In this document: positions 8,506-16,306 of the stretch, one piece after another
Layout of the letters: the number at the start of each line of letters is the position of its first letter
How positions within the stretch are numbered: position 1 is the first letter of the stretch
NCBI GenBank assembly: GCA_021792395.1
Contig: JAJYUR010000003.1
Coordinates: 1-63,029, forward strand
Direction of reading: 5' to 3'
Length of the DNA stretch: 63,029 nt
Origin: Microcaldota archaeon
GTDB taxonomy: Archaea > Micrarchaeota > Micrarchaeia > Micrarchaeales > Micrarchaeaceae
Notes under the pieces: model-generated
What the model was told of the DNA's origin: nothing
Seen by the model: only the letters and a program-made list of their open reading frames with translations
Database searches by the model: none
Made by a program: the position numbers and the translations under genes

Positions 8506-8808
8506 TCAGCACCTTGCACTTTCGAATATGTCTATTGCCGAACCAATGTCGTGTACGGGCTCTGATAGTATTGCGCGTTTAGGAATGAATGAGCCGTTCT
8601 CGATCCTAATAAAAGAGACGATGACTGCGAATTCGTCCTTCTCGCTTGAATCGAGATGTGACACCCTGCACAGCTGTTTGCATTCGCCGTAGTCAGGATC
8701 TTCTTTCAGCGTCCCAGTTATTTGGTATTTCCTGCCCTTCAATGAAAATATGTCATAGTCGCCTTCGGGCGGCGCTATCTCCTTCCAAATAAGTTCTTTT
8801 TTAGCCAT
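8506..8808 (-). CDS. hypothetical protein, 100 residues
   Basis: I start it at MAKKELIWKEI (8808) because GGTGG lies a few bases upstream; the ORF track runs further to 8853 without such a site. The protein is acidic and beta-rich (KYQITGTLKEDPDYGE, AVIVSFIRIENGSF) with no motif that I recognise. It sits among other orphan genes on the same strand. Confidence 0.5.
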   Translation of the reverse strand: MAKKELIWKEIAPPEGDYDIFSLKGRKYQITGTLKEDPDYGECKQLCRVSHLDSSEKDEFAVIVSFIRIENGSFIPKRAILSEPVHDIGSAIDIFESARC

Positions 8809-8871
8809 TCTTCCACCTATGCACAGATTAGGGGAAGCGGATTGCCCTTCCATACTTGGCTGTAAAGCATT

Positions 8872-9069
8872 TTAACGCTTTCGCTTCAAAGAAGTGCGCC
8901 GCATGAAGAATGCAAAGGAATCATTTTTTTCGCTTCCCGTGCGCTGTTCTAGCTTTGGATTTTTTCTTCGCGCACCTTTTGCCAGCGCTTCTGTGTATCT
9001 TCCCGGTGGAGATTTTCTTGCCATGACTTTCTTAGCTGCCCTTTTTGTGCGCAATGGCGAGCGTCCCAT
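8872..9069 (-). CDS. small basic protein, possible gene
   Basis: 65 residues, strongly basic (RTKRAAKKVMARKSPPGRY, KGARRKNPKLEQ, SLKRKR), so it may bind nucleic acid. The ATG has GCGAGG about four bases upstream. No family is recognised. A short arginine-rich frame can arise by chance, so it is listed with low confidence. Confidence 0.35.
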   Translation of the reverse strand: MGRSPLRTKRAAKKVMARKSPPGRYTEALAKGARRKNPKLEQRTGSEKNDSFAFFMRRTSLKRKR

Positions 9070-9164
9070 AATCCTCGCCTAGCATTGGCGGCATTGGTCT
9101 TCTGCTTCACAACGGCCATGCGCGACTTGCATGTCAGAATGTTATTTCGATATCCTTCCTGCCT

Positions 9165-9187
9165 GAAGGCATCGCTCTGCCTTCATG
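9165..9187. repeat. 23-base hairpin repeat, intergenic copy
   Basis: The sequence GAAGGCATCGCTCTGCCTTC plus ATG occurs here and exactly again at 34281-34303 inside the PAC2 gene. It can fold into a perfect stem (TGAAGGCA with TGCCTTCA, loop TCGCTC). The flanks differ at both copies. Confidence 0.5.
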
Positions 9188-9239
9188 CGATCTCTGGATC
9201 CCGGAAAGGATGTATTTTATCGGTTCTCAACTCCTTAAG

Positions 9240-9276
9240 AACTGCCAGTTTATAACGAGGATGCTGGCAGTTTTTT
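9240..9276 (+). terminator. stem-loop followed by T-run
   Basis: AACTGCCAG and CTGGCAGTT form a perfect 9-base stem with a 15-base loop, followed by further Ts. It is 30 bases upstream of the gene at 9307 on the same strand, so it is either a terminator for an upstream transcript or a leader hairpin of that gene. Confidence 0.45.
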
Positions 9277-9306
9277 ATACCATACTGACAAAAATATATT
9301 GATATC

Positions 9307-9972
9307 ATGCTCAAATCTCTTGCAATTGTACCATATAATTTCATACGGAAAAGGTACAATTATAATGCTTTGCTTACGCGCTTGATTTACATGGATTATA
9401 TGAGTATGCGAGGCCTGACAAAAGCCGAGGAAGGCATACGCAAGAATTGGGTGCAAGTATTCAGGAAGAGCCCGTATTCCTCTAGGTACCTTGTTAACGT
9501 AAATTTGGACATTCTCAGTTACTGGCATTTTGTGGCTTTGAAGGAACCTTACTTCAAAAAAGCAAAGAAAGGCTTGCTTTTAGACAGTGAAATAAAAGCA
9601 GGTTCAATTTATTCGCTTAACAGAAGAGGCCTTTATAAAATTTATTTAGTAGAGACAATGCTGTTACCAAGATATAGGGATACAAACGCAATAAAAATGC
9701 TTGACAATTCGTTTTTTGATGCGGTTTATGATTTTGCCAGTAACGGTATATATTTTACTGAAGTATTGTCAAACGCATTTACTCCAGATGGAAAAAAGAT
9801 GGATATGAAGAGAGGCATGAAGTTAGTAGCAAAGCACATCTTAAATGGAAGTATGTACCATATGGATTTCGGCGACTTTCTGCTAAAAAATGCATATCAA
9901 AGGACAGACGTACTGAAGTTGTATTCAAGGCACATTAAGCAGAAAACCAAAGAAACTTCCAGCTATATATAA
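9307..9972 (+). CDS. hypothetical protein, 221 residues
   Basis: A soluble protein with no clear catalytic motif. The middle part (VALKEPYFKKAKKGLL, IKAGSIYSLNRRGLYKIYLV, AFTPDGKKMDMKRGMKLV) has alternating strands and helices that loosely resemble an acyltransferase fold, but I cannot confirm this. It is isolated, with a hairpin upstream and a tRNA gene downstream on the other strand. Confidence 0.55.
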   Translation: MLKSLAIVPYNFIRKRYNYNALLTRLIYMDYMSMRGLTKAEEGIRKNWVQVFRKSPYSSRYLVNVNLDILSYWHFVALKEPYFKKAKKGLLLDSEIKAGSIYSLNRRGLYKIYLVETMLLPRYRDTNAIKMLDNSFFDAVYDFASNGIYFTEVLSNAFTPDGKKMDMKRGMKLVAKHILNGSMYHMDFGDFLLKNAYQRTDVLKLYSRHIKQKTKETSSYI

Positions 9973-9977
9973 TTAAG

Positions 9978-10095
9978 CGGATCTGGCGGGATTTTCATAG
10001 CGATTAGGATTTGTTAAAGTTCCCAAAAGTTTATTTTGAACCCGCAACCGCCCGGTCCGAAGCCGGACGCGCTGTCCAAGTTGCGCCACAGATCC
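9978..10095 (-). tRNA. tRNA-Arg (anticodon TCG) with an insert in the T-loop
   Basis: On the minus strand the acceptor GGATCTG pairs with CAGATCC. The D-stem is GCGC/GCGC, the anticodon stem TCCGG/CCGGG encloses CTTCGGA (anticodon TCG), the variable loop is CGGTT and the T-stem is GCGGG/CCCGC. The loop closed by the T-stem is 50 bases long instead of 7: it starts TTCAAA and ends AAAT. Removing 43 bases restores the standard TTCAAAT loop. This is best read as a non-canonical intron in the T-loop. The exact cut site is ambiguous over a few bases because of flanking As. The discriminator is G and CCA is not encoded. Confidence 0.85.
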
Positions 10096-10143
10096 TTAAT
10101 ATAAATTGTTGAATTGGGTATATATTGCTTAGTGAAATGCCCA

Positions 10144-10839
10144 TTAGAAATTCGTGAGTTTTGTCTGCTTTATGTGTTCCAGCGTGCTCCAATGCAGCCT
10201 CACGTGCTGGAATAGGTCCTTGTTAGTTAAGTGCTTCCTTACTGCATCTATGGTTACCACATCTGAAGGATAGCCTGACCCTATCTTCATCCGCAGTTTT
10301 TTTTCTATGCTTCGTATCTCCCTGTCCCTTGTGACCTTTGCTATTATGCTAGCTGCAGAAACTACCGGATACCTTGAATCTGCCTTGTGCTCTGCTATGA
10401 CCTTCGTATACGGCTTGCCCTTTTCCAGCTTCATCTTGACATTGGCTATTTTGGTTCTCTTTGAACTTGACATGTTGACCCTGATCCCGAATTTCTCTGC
10501 TATGACGTCTGGAGAATCCAGATAAAGAGAACCTATATCCTCATCGAACTGATCAAAAAGGCGTGCGAAATGAATTGCTTCAAGCTCATTTAAAGATATC
10601 TTGTTTTTCATCGCCTTGTTTATCTCTTCTGCAGATATCAGGTCGACTTTTACGGTTGATGCCAATCTGTGCACGGTGCTAAAAAGAGCTTCCCTTCTTT
10701 TAGGCGATAGAAGCTTCGAATCCCTTACGCCATACTCTGCGAATTTCTTCTCTGAGCCTTTCTTGACGGACACAAGCGATATGACAAGCGGACCCAAAAG
10801 GGCTCCGCGACCTGCTTCGTCGCCTCCGCATATTATTAT
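10144..10839 (-). CDS. rnhB: ribonuclease HII, apparent ATA start
   Basis: RNase HII cuts RNA in RNA-DNA hybrids at single ribonucleotides and Okazaki primers. The ORF track begins at a TTG (10797), but the frame upstream encodes IIICGGDEAGRGALLGP, which holds the family's N-terminal catalytic D-E of the DEAGRG motif. Later acidic residues are in YLDSPD and ADSRYPVVSAASIIAKV. An in-frame TAG at 10840-10842 is followed by ATA ATA ATA TGC, so no ATG, GTG or TTG can supply the catalytic Asp. The ribosome binding site GGTGG stands five bases before the first ATA. I therefore extend the gene to 10839 (231 residues). It follows a PRC-barrel gene by 22 bases. Confidence 0.85.
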   Translation of the reverse strand: MIICGGDEAGRGALLGPLVISLVSVKKGSEKKFAEYGVRDSKLLSPKRREALFSTVHRLASTVKVDLISAEEINKAMKNKISLNELEAIHFARLFDQFDEDIGSLYLDSPDVIAEKFGIRVNMSSSKRTKIANVKMKLEKGKPYTKVIAEHKADSRYPVVSAASIIAKVTRDREIRSIEKKLRMKIGSGYPSDVVTIDAVRKHLTNKDLFQHVRLHWSTLEHIKQTKLTNF

Positions 10840-10861
10840 CTATACCACCTTGTTGTGGAGG

Positions 10862-11113
10862 TCAGAGCACCTTCCTGTCGACCACTATATAATCGTTAAC
10901 GGCTTGTATAGCTGCGTACGGCACCTTGAGCTGCCCGCTATCCACCTTAAGTTTGCTTGCGAAACCGCTGTCGTAGTTTGGTTCTATGAGAAAAGCATTT
11001 ATCTTGCCGGTAACGGGGCTCACTTCCGCATCGACAAATCTTCCAACATCGAAACCGTCGCTAGTTATTACTTTCTTCCCAACCAGTTGCCTACCTATTA
11101 TAAACTTTACCAT
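10862..11113 (-). CDS. PRC-barrel domain protein
   Basis: 83 residues forming one PRC-barrel: VGKKVITSDGFDVGRFVDAE, VSPVTGKINAFLIEPN, LKVPYAAIQAVNDYIVVD. Single-domain PRC-barrel proteins are common in archaea. Some have been linked to RNA metabolism or cell division, but the role of this one is unknown. GGTG precedes the ATG. It is the upstream partner of rnhB. Confidence 0.8.
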   Translation of the reverse strand: MVKFIIGRQLVGKKVITSDGFDVGRFVDAEVSPVTGKINAFLIEPNYDSGFASKLKVDSGQLKVPYAAIQAVNDYIVVDRKVL

Positions 11114-11186
11114 TTTTACACCTTTAGCAGTTATTTATTTGATATACAATTTATTAATAGCTTATGTTTTCCGCAAAATAACGGAA

Positions 11187-11714
11187 TCAAGGCGAATTGT
11201 CTAAAAATACCCTGTTAGTTATGCCAAATCTGCTCCTTTTTATGACCCTTTTTGATTCAAGCTTCTTTAATATCCTATGGACTTTCACCTTAGAATAGCC
11301 ACTGAGCGCCATGAGATCGGATTGCAGAAGAGGATTTTTTGAATTCTTCAATATTGCGACCATTGCCTTCTCGTCGGCAGACAAGAAATTATTAATCATC
11401 TTGCTCTTTTCGCTTACAGACTTTAGCCTGCGCTTCTTTGTGGCGCGCGAAACATTACTTTCATCGTAGAGCTTCTGCATCGTTATGCCTGCAACCACCA
11501 GGAGTATGCCGCCAAGAAGAGGTATTATAAAATTGAATGCGAACCTTATGACGCTCGTGTTTACATCGTTGAATGTATGTATTGGTATGCCGCGCACCAG
11601 TGCCAGGAGCATACTTATTCCTGCTATCAGGGATATAAGTATGAGTATGGATCCTATTGTTACCAGGTACATGGAAAACGGTTTTATGTTTCTTTCGCTT
11701 ACGTACAGCTTCAT
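11187..11714 (-). CDS. membrane-anchored winged-helix regulator
   Basis: 175 residues. Two membrane helices (SMYLVTIGSILILISLIAGI and FAFNFIIPLLGGILLVVAGI) are followed by a basic linker and a C-terminal winged helix (EKAMVAILKNSKNPLLQSDLM, YSKVKVHRILKKLESKRVIKR). This matches archaeal membrane-tethered MarR/TrmB-like transcription factors. It is divergent from a second winged-helix gene 63 bases away, so the two may regulate the shared promoter region. Confidence 0.7.
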   Translation of the reverse strand: MKLYVSERNIKPFSMYLVTIGSILILISLIAGISMLLALVRGIPIHTFNDVNTSVIRFAFNFIIPLLGGILLVVAGITMQKLYDESNVSRATKKRRLKSVSEKSKMINNFLSADEKAMVAILKNSKNPLLQSDLMALSGYSKVKVHRILKKLESKRVIKRSRFGITNRVFLDNSP

Positions 11715-11777
11715 ACTCTCTATTAAGATTGAGATGAAAGAGATTTATTCTTTGCGCAAAACAATAGTATAGATAGA

Positions 11778-12080
11778 ATGCTGGATGGCAATCTGATATT
11801 TAAGGAAAGGCAGGCAAGGATGTTGGTGCTTCTACTAGATAATTCAAAGGACTGGTATATCTCTACGCTGGCAAAGGAATCGCAATCGACGTATGTACAT
11901 GCGTGCAATTTTTTGCTCTCGTGTGAATCGCTCGGCATCATAGAGAGCGAAAGACATGGAAGAATGAAATCTATAAAACTCACTGAAAAGGGCATGCAGA
12001 TTGCAAGGATGGTAAGCGACATAATAAGGCTGGCCGCTGCACCTGCGCAGCCAATCCCTGAAACGCCGCCAGAGCAATAG
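11778..12080 (+). CDS. winged-helix transcriptional regulator
   Basis: 100 residues with a MarR-like winged helix (RQARMLVLLLDNSKDWYIST, ESQSTYVHACNFLLSCESLG, HGRMKSIKLTEKGMQIARMV) and a proline-rich tail. It probably binds DNA as a dimer. It converges on the secretion ATPase gene and diverges from the membrane-anchored regulator at 11187. Confidence 0.7.
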   Translation: MLDGNLIFKERQARMLVLLLDNSKDWYISTLAKESQSTYVHACNFLLSCESLGIIESERHGRMKSIKLTEKGMQIARMVSDIIRLAAAPAQPIPETPPEQ

Positions 12081-12081
12081 G

Positions 12082-13398
12082 CTATATCTGTATTATCGGG
12101 TGTAATTGAGGAAGACCTATGGCCTTAAGGGTATTTTCAGGTTCGGCATAGTAATCGCGCACTACCTCGTTTATGCTTCTCATGTCGCGCTTGCCTATCT
12201 TATTGAGCTGCGCCAACATCATGGCCCTGACGTTTTCCTCTGCGAGTATGTCTGGCGGGGGCACGCCTATGATGTTCGCCAGTGTGTCCCTGTATGTGAC
12301 GCTCGGAAGGATGGGCGATGCCTTATGGGTTTTGTAATCGTATTTGTACAGATCAGAAAGCAGTATCTGCGTTTCCATGCCGGCAAGCTCTGACATCTGT
12401 ATGATGCGCCTGTGCGGAACGCCCTTCTCGTATACCTGCGACACCACAATAAGCGCGTCTATTACAGGTATTATGTCCTTCGGCACGTTCATAGGCGAAT
12501 GCTGGAGCCTGTTTATTATATCCCTTGTAGACGATGCATGTATTGTGCCCATGGATATCTTCCCTATATTCATTGCGGTTATCATGTCGTTGGCTTCTTC
12601 CCCTCTCACTTCGCCTATTATTATCATGTCAGGGCGCATCCTGAGTGCGTTCTTCACCAATTCCACCATAGGCATGTCTTCGCTTGTCTCAAGATTTACG
12701 GCATTCTGCTGCATGCTTGTATCCAGTTCGTATGTTTCTTCTATCGTTACAACCCTTTGCTCAGGCCTCAGGAATGAGAACAACGCATTCAATAGCGTGG
12801 TCTTTCCGGCGGCAGGCATGCCTCCTATCAGTATGTTGGCAGGCCTGACTTTTAGGCCGTCCATGTAGAGCCATAGCCTTGCAGCTATGCTGTAGTCCAG
12901 TGTGCCTGAATTTATAAGGTCTAGGACGCTTAAAGGGTTCTTCTTAAAATTTCTTATCGTTATATCGTATCCCATTGGTGAATATACTATATTGGCCCTG
13001 CTTCCGCTTGGAACATGCACATCAAGTATGTTCCCGTTTGCTGCTTCGTTTGTCGCATAAAGCTTTAGTTTTTTGACGAAACGGCTGAGTTCGTTTTTGT
13101 CGCTTATCTTTACGTCAAGCTGCCTCTGGCCAACTTTTGAATCGTATACGAATATGCTGTTGGTATTGTTTATCATTATGTCTTCTATTGTTTCATCGGT
13201 CAGAAGGTCTGTTATGGGGCTCATGTCGCCCATGTTGTCCGATATTTGGGCTATCTCATCACTGCTTATGTCGGCGCGAATGTTCTTTGCCGTTTCCGTT
13301 ATCAAGGCCAAACGCCTTTCCGGGTTGGTTATGTTGACAAATTTTCCGGTAAGTCGGTCTAGTATCTGCTCTTCTATAGTGTAAAGATCCTCATTCAC
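12082..13398 (-). CDS. type II/IV secretion-pilus ATPase (GspE/TadA/VirB11-like)
   Basis: A hexameric motor ATPase for assembly of type IV pili, archaella or a secretion complex at the inner face of the membrane. Walker A is GGMPAAGKTT, Walker B lies in PDMIIIGEVRGEEA, and the family His box is MGTIHASSTRDIINR. I use the GTG at 13398 (VNEDLYTIEEQ), which has GGTGATC upstream, giving 438 residues; the ORF track extends 22 codons further without support. No cognate TadC/FlaJ membrane gene lies next to it. A pilin-like protein is encoded at 43442. Confidence 0.85.
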   Translation of the reverse strand: MNEDLYTIEEQILDRLTGKFVNITNPERRLALITETAKNIRADISSDEIAQISDNMGDMSPITDLLTDETIEDIMINNTNSIFVYDSKVGQRQLDVKISDKNELSRFVKKLKLYATNEAANGNILDVHVPSGSRANIVYSPMGYDITIRNFKKNPLSVLDLINSGTLDYSIAARLWLYMDGLKVRPANILIGGMPAAGKTTLLNALFSFLRPEQRVVTIEETYELDTSMQQNAVNLETSEDMPMVELVKNALRMRPDMIIIGEVRGEEANDMITAMNIGKISMGTIHASSTRDIINRLQHSPMNVPKDIIPVIDALIVVSQVYEKGVPHRRIIQMSELAGMETQILLSDLYKYDYKTHKASPILPSVTYRDTLANIIGVPPPDILAEENVRAMMLAQLNKIGKRDMRSINEVVRDYYAEPENTLKAIGLPQLHPIIQI

Positions 13399-13491
13399 AA
13401 TGATCACCAAGCGATAGATAATAGGATGGCAATCTATAAAATCGTTGGTTATTGTGAATGGCATTTTTAATCTTGAGTGAGAAATATATGC

Positions 13492-15312
13492 ATGGAGCAG
13501 CTGTTCAGGTTCTCTAAGAAGAGGCCGTACCAGTCAGATATGGTAAACGATATCTACGATGCGGTGAGCAGGGGCAATGATATACTTATAAATGCACCTA
13601 CAGGCATAGGCAAGACAGATGCTTCGATAGGTGCGGTCCTGAGCTATGCACTGCATAACAACAAGACGGTATTCTTCTTGACCCCGAAGATATCGCAGCA
13701 CAGGATAGCCATAGATTCATTACGGGGCATCAAGCAAAAATTCAAGCTTGATTTTAGGTATGCTGACATAGTGGGAAAGCAGAACATGTGCATAAACGAA
13801 AAGGTCAACGGCATTGAAGGAGAATCGTTTTATAGCGCATGCGAGCACCTGATAAAAAACAGCAAGTGCCCATTCTTTTCAAAGGTTAAACTGTTCAAGC
13901 CCGAGGATGACGCGGACATGCTTGATGCTGCAGACCTTGGGCACAACAGCGTCTTTGAGGAATCATACAATCAGGGGATGTGTGCATATGAAGTATCTGC
14001 AAAGCTCGCGAAGAATGCAAATGTTATAGTTGCGGGCTATTCCCATCTTCTCAACCCATACCTGAAGCAGGCATTTCTGAAAAAGATATCACATTCGTTG
14101 GATGACAGCATATTGATATGGGATGAGGCGCACAACGTGCTTAATGCGGCAAATTCGTACTTCAGTGTGACTCTCTCAACCAATGGAATTTTAAGGGCAA
14201 TGCGTGAATTGCAGTCCATAGGTAACATGATGGACTTGGGCTATCTCAAGTTCGCATTGGACAGCCTTGCCAAAAAGAAGCTTGAGAAGCTAGATGAAGC
14301 GTTCGTGGCAAAAGATGAACTTCCTCCTGACATATTGCAGAACGCAAATGATATAATAAGCCAATTGGAGAACGCTGCGCTGGAATACATTGAGCAGTCC
14401 AAGGCAAAGAGGTCTGCAATCATGCACATCGCCAAGTTCCTCAGCGAATGGGTGCATCAGGGGCAGTCGACTGCCAGCATAATATCGAGATTCGGAAACA
14501 CTGTCAAGCTTTCGCTCACATGCCTTTATCCGGAGAGGGCAATCCCTATATTTGGGGAGGCTTATGCTAACGTATTCATGAGCGCTACGCTCCTGCCATT
14601 GAAGATGTATTCAGATCTGTTCGGATTGGAGGATGCAAAGCTGAAGAGTTATGGTTCGCCCTTCCCTTCGTCCAACAAGCTAGCAATAATAGATGCCGAT
14701 ATAACCACCAAGTATCAGGAGCGCTCGGTTGAGCAATACAAGCGCATAGCTGAGAAGATAATAAGGATAAAGGATTCCACCCCTGGGAACATAGCAGTAT
14801 TTTTCCCCAGTTTTGCAGTGCTTGACAGCACATTCAGATACATGCATGATTCAGATATATACATACAGAGGCGCGAAATGAAGAATGTCGCAGTAGAAAG
14901 CATAATAAAGGAATTCCAGAAAGGCAATAACTCTATGCTCTTTGGAGTCATGGGCGGCAGCCTGAGCGAGGGCATAGACTACGAGAACAACAGCATAAAA
15001 GGCATAGTCATCGTAGGCATACCGCTGACCAAGCCTGACCTTGAATTGAGTGCCAGGATAGAATATATAAACAGGAGGTTTTCGGGAAAGGGCAGCGAAT
15101 ACACATATACGATACCTGCAATAATAAGGGCGATACAGGCGGCAGGGCGCGCAGTAAGAAGCGAAAATGACAAGGCAGTCATAGTGCTCATGGATAGGCG
15201 TTACAAGTGGTCTATGTACAAATCCATAGTCTCAAATTCCATACCGATAAGCGAACCTATAGATTACATAGGCGAGATAAAGAGGTTTTGGAGGATGCAG
15301 GGCGCGCAATGA
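13492..15312 (+). CDS. XPD/Rad3-like superfamily 2 DNA helicase
   Basis: About 606 residues from the ATG at 13492; a GTG at 13477 is an alternative. Walker A is NAPTGIGKTDAS, the DEAH box is WDEAHNV, and motif VI is AIQAAGRAVRS. Four cysteines between motifs I and II (NMCIN, YSACEHL, SKCPFF and GMCAYE) fit the Fe-S cluster domain of XPD, FancJ and Rad3. The protein probably unwinds DNA 5' to 3' in repair. It depends on Fe-S assembly, encoded here by the suf operon. It diverges from the secretion ATPase gene. Confidence 0.85.
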   Translation: MEQLFRFSKKRPYQSDMVNDIYDAVSRGNDILINAPTGIGKTDASIGAVLSYALHNNKTVFFLTPKISQHRIAIDSLRGIKQKFKLDFRYADIVGKQNMCINEKVNGIEGESFYSACEHLIKNSKCPFFSKVKLFKPEDDADMLDAADLGHNSVFEESYNQGMCAYEVSAKLAKNANVIVAGYSHLLNPYLKQAFLKKISHSLDDSILIWDEAHNVLNAANSYFSVTLSTNGILRAMRELQSIGNMMDLGYLKFALDSLAKKKLEKLDEAFVAKDELPPDILQNANDIISQLENAALEYIEQSKAKRSAIMHIAKFLSEWVHQGQSTASIISRFGNTVKLSLTCLYPERAIPIFGEAYANVFMSATLLPLKMYSDLFGLEDAKLKSYGSPFPSSNKLAIIDADITTKYQERSVEQYKRIAEKIIRIKDSTPGNIAVFFPSFAVLDSTFRYMHDSDIYIQRREMKNVAVESIIKEFQKGNNSMLFGVMGGSLSEGIDYENNSIKGIVIVGIPLTKPDLELSARIEYINRRFSGKGSEYTYTIPAIIRAIQAAGRAVRSENDKAVIVLMDRRYKWSMYKSIVSNSIPISEPIDYIGEIKRFWRMQGAQ

Positions 15313-15321
15313 TTTGCGGCC

Positions 15322-16299
15322 CTAAAGCACTAGGTAGGCATAGTATAGCAGTATGCCTATGATGATGCCGAAAAGCAATGGAGGTATAGCAGGAAGGGCG
15401 CGCTTGAACCTTTTCAGGATAAGCATGGTAAGCACAAGGCCTATGATTGCGCCGAATGCAATAAACATGCTGAAAGTGAAGCTCAGGTATACCTTGAATG
15501 CAGAGACCGCTACCATCAACGGCATTGCAAGATCTCCTGTGCCCAGCGCAACGCTTGCAGATACAGGCACCAGCCCCCTGGACACTGCAGTTTTAAATGC
15601 AGGGTTTGAAATTTTAGCCTTGCGCATCTCCATTCTGTACGCCTTCAGCTCCTTGCTGCTGAAATTGGACTTGCTCACTGCTTCCAGCTCCTTTACGTCC
15701 ACCATGAACGCAAGGTTCTTCTCTGAGACCGCATTGGCCAATGTTATCATATGCTTCGTTATGAATACGGCTATAAAGTCGTAAACCGCAAGGATCACCA
15801 TGAATATGAATGCCACGGTGAAGCTGAATCCCACGCCCAATATTACGCCCACGCCTATGCTTGCGACTATTGCAGCGGTATTTTTCAGGTTTGGCCATTT
15901 ATTCTTCGCAACTACAAAAAGGATTGCAAGCGCCACAGCCAAAAGCAACGACAATGGCACCGCACTGCCGAATATAGATATAGATACGCTTGAATTAAGG
16001 TACATGCCTATTATGAGAAAGACCTCGAATGATGCTATGAATATGACAAGCCCTTCTACAAGCCTGAATATACCCTTGTAAAATTTGAGTATCAAAAGCA
16101 GCAGCACCGAAAAAAATACTATATAGGCTATGTAGAAAACCGCGCTTGCAGGGCTTGATATTACCTGCGCTGACTGCACCTGCTGGTATGTGGAATTGTT
16201 GAACACAAGCGTCGACAGCAAAAGTCCGCCGAACTGCACTATCATGAAAAGTGCCAGTATCTGGACGAGCTGCCTATATTCTATAACCTTTAGCGCCAT
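15322..16299 (-). CDS. presenilin/signal-peptide-peptidase-like intramembrane aspartyl protease
   Basis: 325 residues with about nine membrane helices. The two catalytic aspartates are in AVYDFIAVF (YD motif, about residue 190) and LGTGDLAMPL (GxGD motif, about residue 255). A PAL-like element follows near the C-terminus (LPAIPPLLFG). This is the archaeal presenilin homologue family, which cleaves membrane helices, probably remnant signal peptides. The start ATG is preceded by GTGGTCAG, and the gene begins seven bases after the mcm stop, so both are probably on one transcript. Confidence 0.85.
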   Translation of the reverse strand: MALKVIEYRQLVQILALFMIVQFGGLLLSTLVFNNSTYQQVQSAQVISSPASAVFYIAYIVFFSVLLLLILKFYKGIFRLVEGLVIFIASFEVFLIIGMYLNSSVSISIFGSAVPLSLLLAVALAILFVVAKNKWPNLKNTAAIVASIGVGVILGVGFSFTVAFIFMVILAVYDFIAVFITKHMITLANAVSEKNLAFMVDVKELEAVSKSNFSSKELKAYRMEMRKAKISNPAFKTAVSRGLVPVSASVALGTGDLAMPLMVAVSAFKVYLSFTFSMFIAFGAIIGLVLTMLILKRFKRALPAIPPLLFGIIIGILLYYAYLVL

Positions 16300-16306
16300 C
16301 TGACCA

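Noticed and set aside
8481-8580. Short frame starting MAKKSTMCSAPC on the plus strand
   Set aside because: It overlaps the better supported minus-strand gene at 8506-8808, is very short and has no family signal.
12344-12868. Long plus-strand ORF (174 codons) opposite the secretion ATPase
   Set aside because: It is a shadow frame of a well-conserved gene and its translation has low-complexity Ser/Cys/Ile runs typical of antisense frames.
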